A stretch of DNA of 44,421 nucleotides, taken from the NCBI GenBank assembly GCA_028824685.1, contig JAPPCZ010000098.1, forward strand, positions 1 to 44,421. Direction: 5' to 3'. The stretch's first letter is position 1; every line of letters starts with the position of its first letter. Below the pieces are notes generated by a model. That model worked only from the letters and a program-made list of their open reading frames with translations. It had not been told where the DNA came from and ran no database searches. Below are positions 43,545-44,421 of the stretch, one piece after another. This DNA comes from Candidatus Poribacteria bacterium (GTDB lineage: Bacteria; Poribacteria; WGA-4E; WGA-3G). Position numbers and translations under genes: made by a program.

Positions 43545-44360
43545 TTAGGTTAACTGGACATGTTCCTGTTTAACAATATCCTTGATATGTGTATAATGTG
43601 CGTGTTGTGCGAGTTCACGGGTTTCGGGAGAGAGGCGTTCCATCACTTCAGACGGAAACGGGTCTCTTTGTCCCCTATTATCTTGGAAAAACTGTGTCTT
43701 GTAACGCAAGATGAGAAATCGTCGATACCGTTCCTTCGGTTTCCAGATGAGAACACCGTGTGTCAGCAATTCAGACATAACGATTGCATCGCCTGCGCGG
43801 GCGGTAACATTAACGAGGGCAGGATGGAGTTCATCTGGAGGGTTCTCTGGGTCTGGAAAGAAAATTCCTTCTGGTCGTTCAAAACCGGCTTTGTGAGAAC
43901 CCGGTAACACCATTAATCCGCCATCACCTGGATAGACATCGGTGAAATAGAAGAAGATGGCAAAGTCGTTGTTGTGAATTTTTCCGTTCTTAGCGACGTA
44001 GCGTCTTGTCTGCCATCCGCAATCCTCACGGGCACAGTGCAGCTTACCGATAACCTGATCGTGTTCAGGACCTTTTGCGACCAGCGATCCACGATTAAAA
44101 CGCGGTCTATTGCTGGTTAATTCTTTTACAATGGGCCACGTTTTTGGGTGAAGTGTGAGTGCCTCAAGCGATTTATCGAATGAGAAACCGTTGGAAAAAC
44201 CGCCACCGCCGTAACTAATACCCGGCGGAAGTTTGTCTGGAGATGTTTGGACGCAGCGTTCAACAGCATTTTGTGCGTTTTGCAATTCTGCATCGCTGAG
44301 AACGTTTTTTAGGTGGAGATACCCCGTTAAATCAAAGAGATATCGTTGTTTAGGAGTCAT
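43545..44360 (-). CDS. PhyH-like Fe(II)/2-oxoglutarate dioxygenase, HxA variant (copy 1)
   Basis: The 271-residue paralogue of the next gene shares its features: YLFDLTGYLHLKNVL at the start, LHCARED at residues 107-113 (His108, Ala110), FYFTDVYPGDGGLMVLPGSHKAGF, ELLTHGVL with His201, and RRFLILRYKTQ with the likely 2-oxoglutarate Arg. The Ala at His+2 recurs, so it is a subfamily feature rather than a random mutation. AAGGAGGG lies six bases before the ATG, a very strong ribosome site. It is the first gene of a four-gene operon (two dioxygenases, oxidoreductase, methyltransferase). No signal peptide; cytoplasmic. Confidence 0.85.
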   Translation of the reverse strand: MTPKQRYLFDLTGYLHLKNVLSDAELQNAQNAVERCVQTSPDKLPPGISYGGGGFSNGFSFDKSLEALTLHPKTWPIVKELTSNRPRFNRGSLVAKGPEHDQVIGKLHCAREDCGWQTRRYVAKNGKIHNNDFAIFFYFTDVYPGDGGLMVLPGSHKAGFERPEGIFFPDPENPPDELHPALVNVTARAGDAIVMSELLTHGVLIWKPKERYRRFLILRYKTQFFQDNRGQRDPFPSEVMERLSPETRELAQHAHYTHIKDIVKQEHVQLT

Positions 44361-44389
44361 AGTTCCCTCCTTTTACGCTTATGTCGTGA

Positions 44390-44418
44390 ATTGTATCATA
44401 ATTTTTTATATTTTGAAA
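44390..44418 (-). promoter_or_regulatory. Probable promoter of the dioxygenase operon
   Basis: On the minus strand: TTTCAA (44418-44413), 17 bases, TACAAT (44395-44390). The -10 matches five of six, the -35 only three of six. The spacer is AT-rich. Transcription would start near 44383, about 23 bases before the ATG. Confidence 0.45.
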
Positions 44419-44421
44419 CAA

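Overview
This is a chromosomal window of roughly 40-45% GC from an uncultured-type bacterium. The mix of genes recalls Candidatus Poribacteria or a relative in the Planctomycetes-like sphere: a planctomycete-type cytochrome C/DUF1549/DUF1553 protein, twin-arginine DUF1501 proteins, tandem phytanoyl-CoA dioxygenase-like proteins, several Gfo/Idh/MocA oxidoreductases, LRR proteins, a DUF4838 protein and many short palindromic repeats. The taxonomic call is inference from gene content only. No rRNA, tRNA, CRISPR array or complete insertion sequence was seen.

Layout. 1-3.9 kb: minus-strand genes (a conserved secreted protein, a small protein, a CYTH protein, a receiver-like protein) separated by repeat-rich gaps. 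4.2-11.1 kb: a plus-strand run of four closely spaced genes (nicotinamidase-like hydrolase, NupG-type MFS transporter, DUF4838 protein, double-VWA membrane protein). 11.3-12.1 kb: a scar where the tail of an ISKra4-type transposase abuts a beheaded, frameshifted PIN toxin gene. 12.3-12.98 kb: a Spy/CpxP-like periplasmic protein with a textbook terminator. 13.1-15.5 kb: a secreted metzincin-TPR protein behind a consensus promoter, next to a 33-bp tandem array and a cluster of hairpins. 16.4-24.1 kb: a defence-like locus (PLD-SNF2 helicase, Eco57I-type adenine methyltransferase, small membrane protein), also behind a consensus promoter. 24.1-27.7 kb: two paralogous pentapeptide-repeat/ion-channel fusions flanking an oxidoreductase. 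27.9-38.7 kb: a minus-strand run with one large PSCyt1/DUF1549/DUF1553 protein, three 22-residue LRR proteins and two 93% identical DUF1501 proteins. 38.8-40.7 kb: divergent nuclease-fold genes (Rpn family and HsdR-N-like) sharing a promoter region. 40.8-44.4 kb: a four-gene operon of two dioxygenase-like proteins, an oxidoreductase and a membrane-anchored methyltransferase.

The strongest leads are four. The first is the helicase/methyltransferase/membrane-protein locus. The second is the dioxygenase pair, whose metal site appears to read His-x-Ala instead of His-x-Asp. The third is the interleaved LRR-DUF1501 cassette. The fourth is the pair of pentapeptide-channel fusions. Repeats have shaped genes here: one element donates the methyltransferase stop codon, and two copies of another are translated inside the N-terminus of a different gene.
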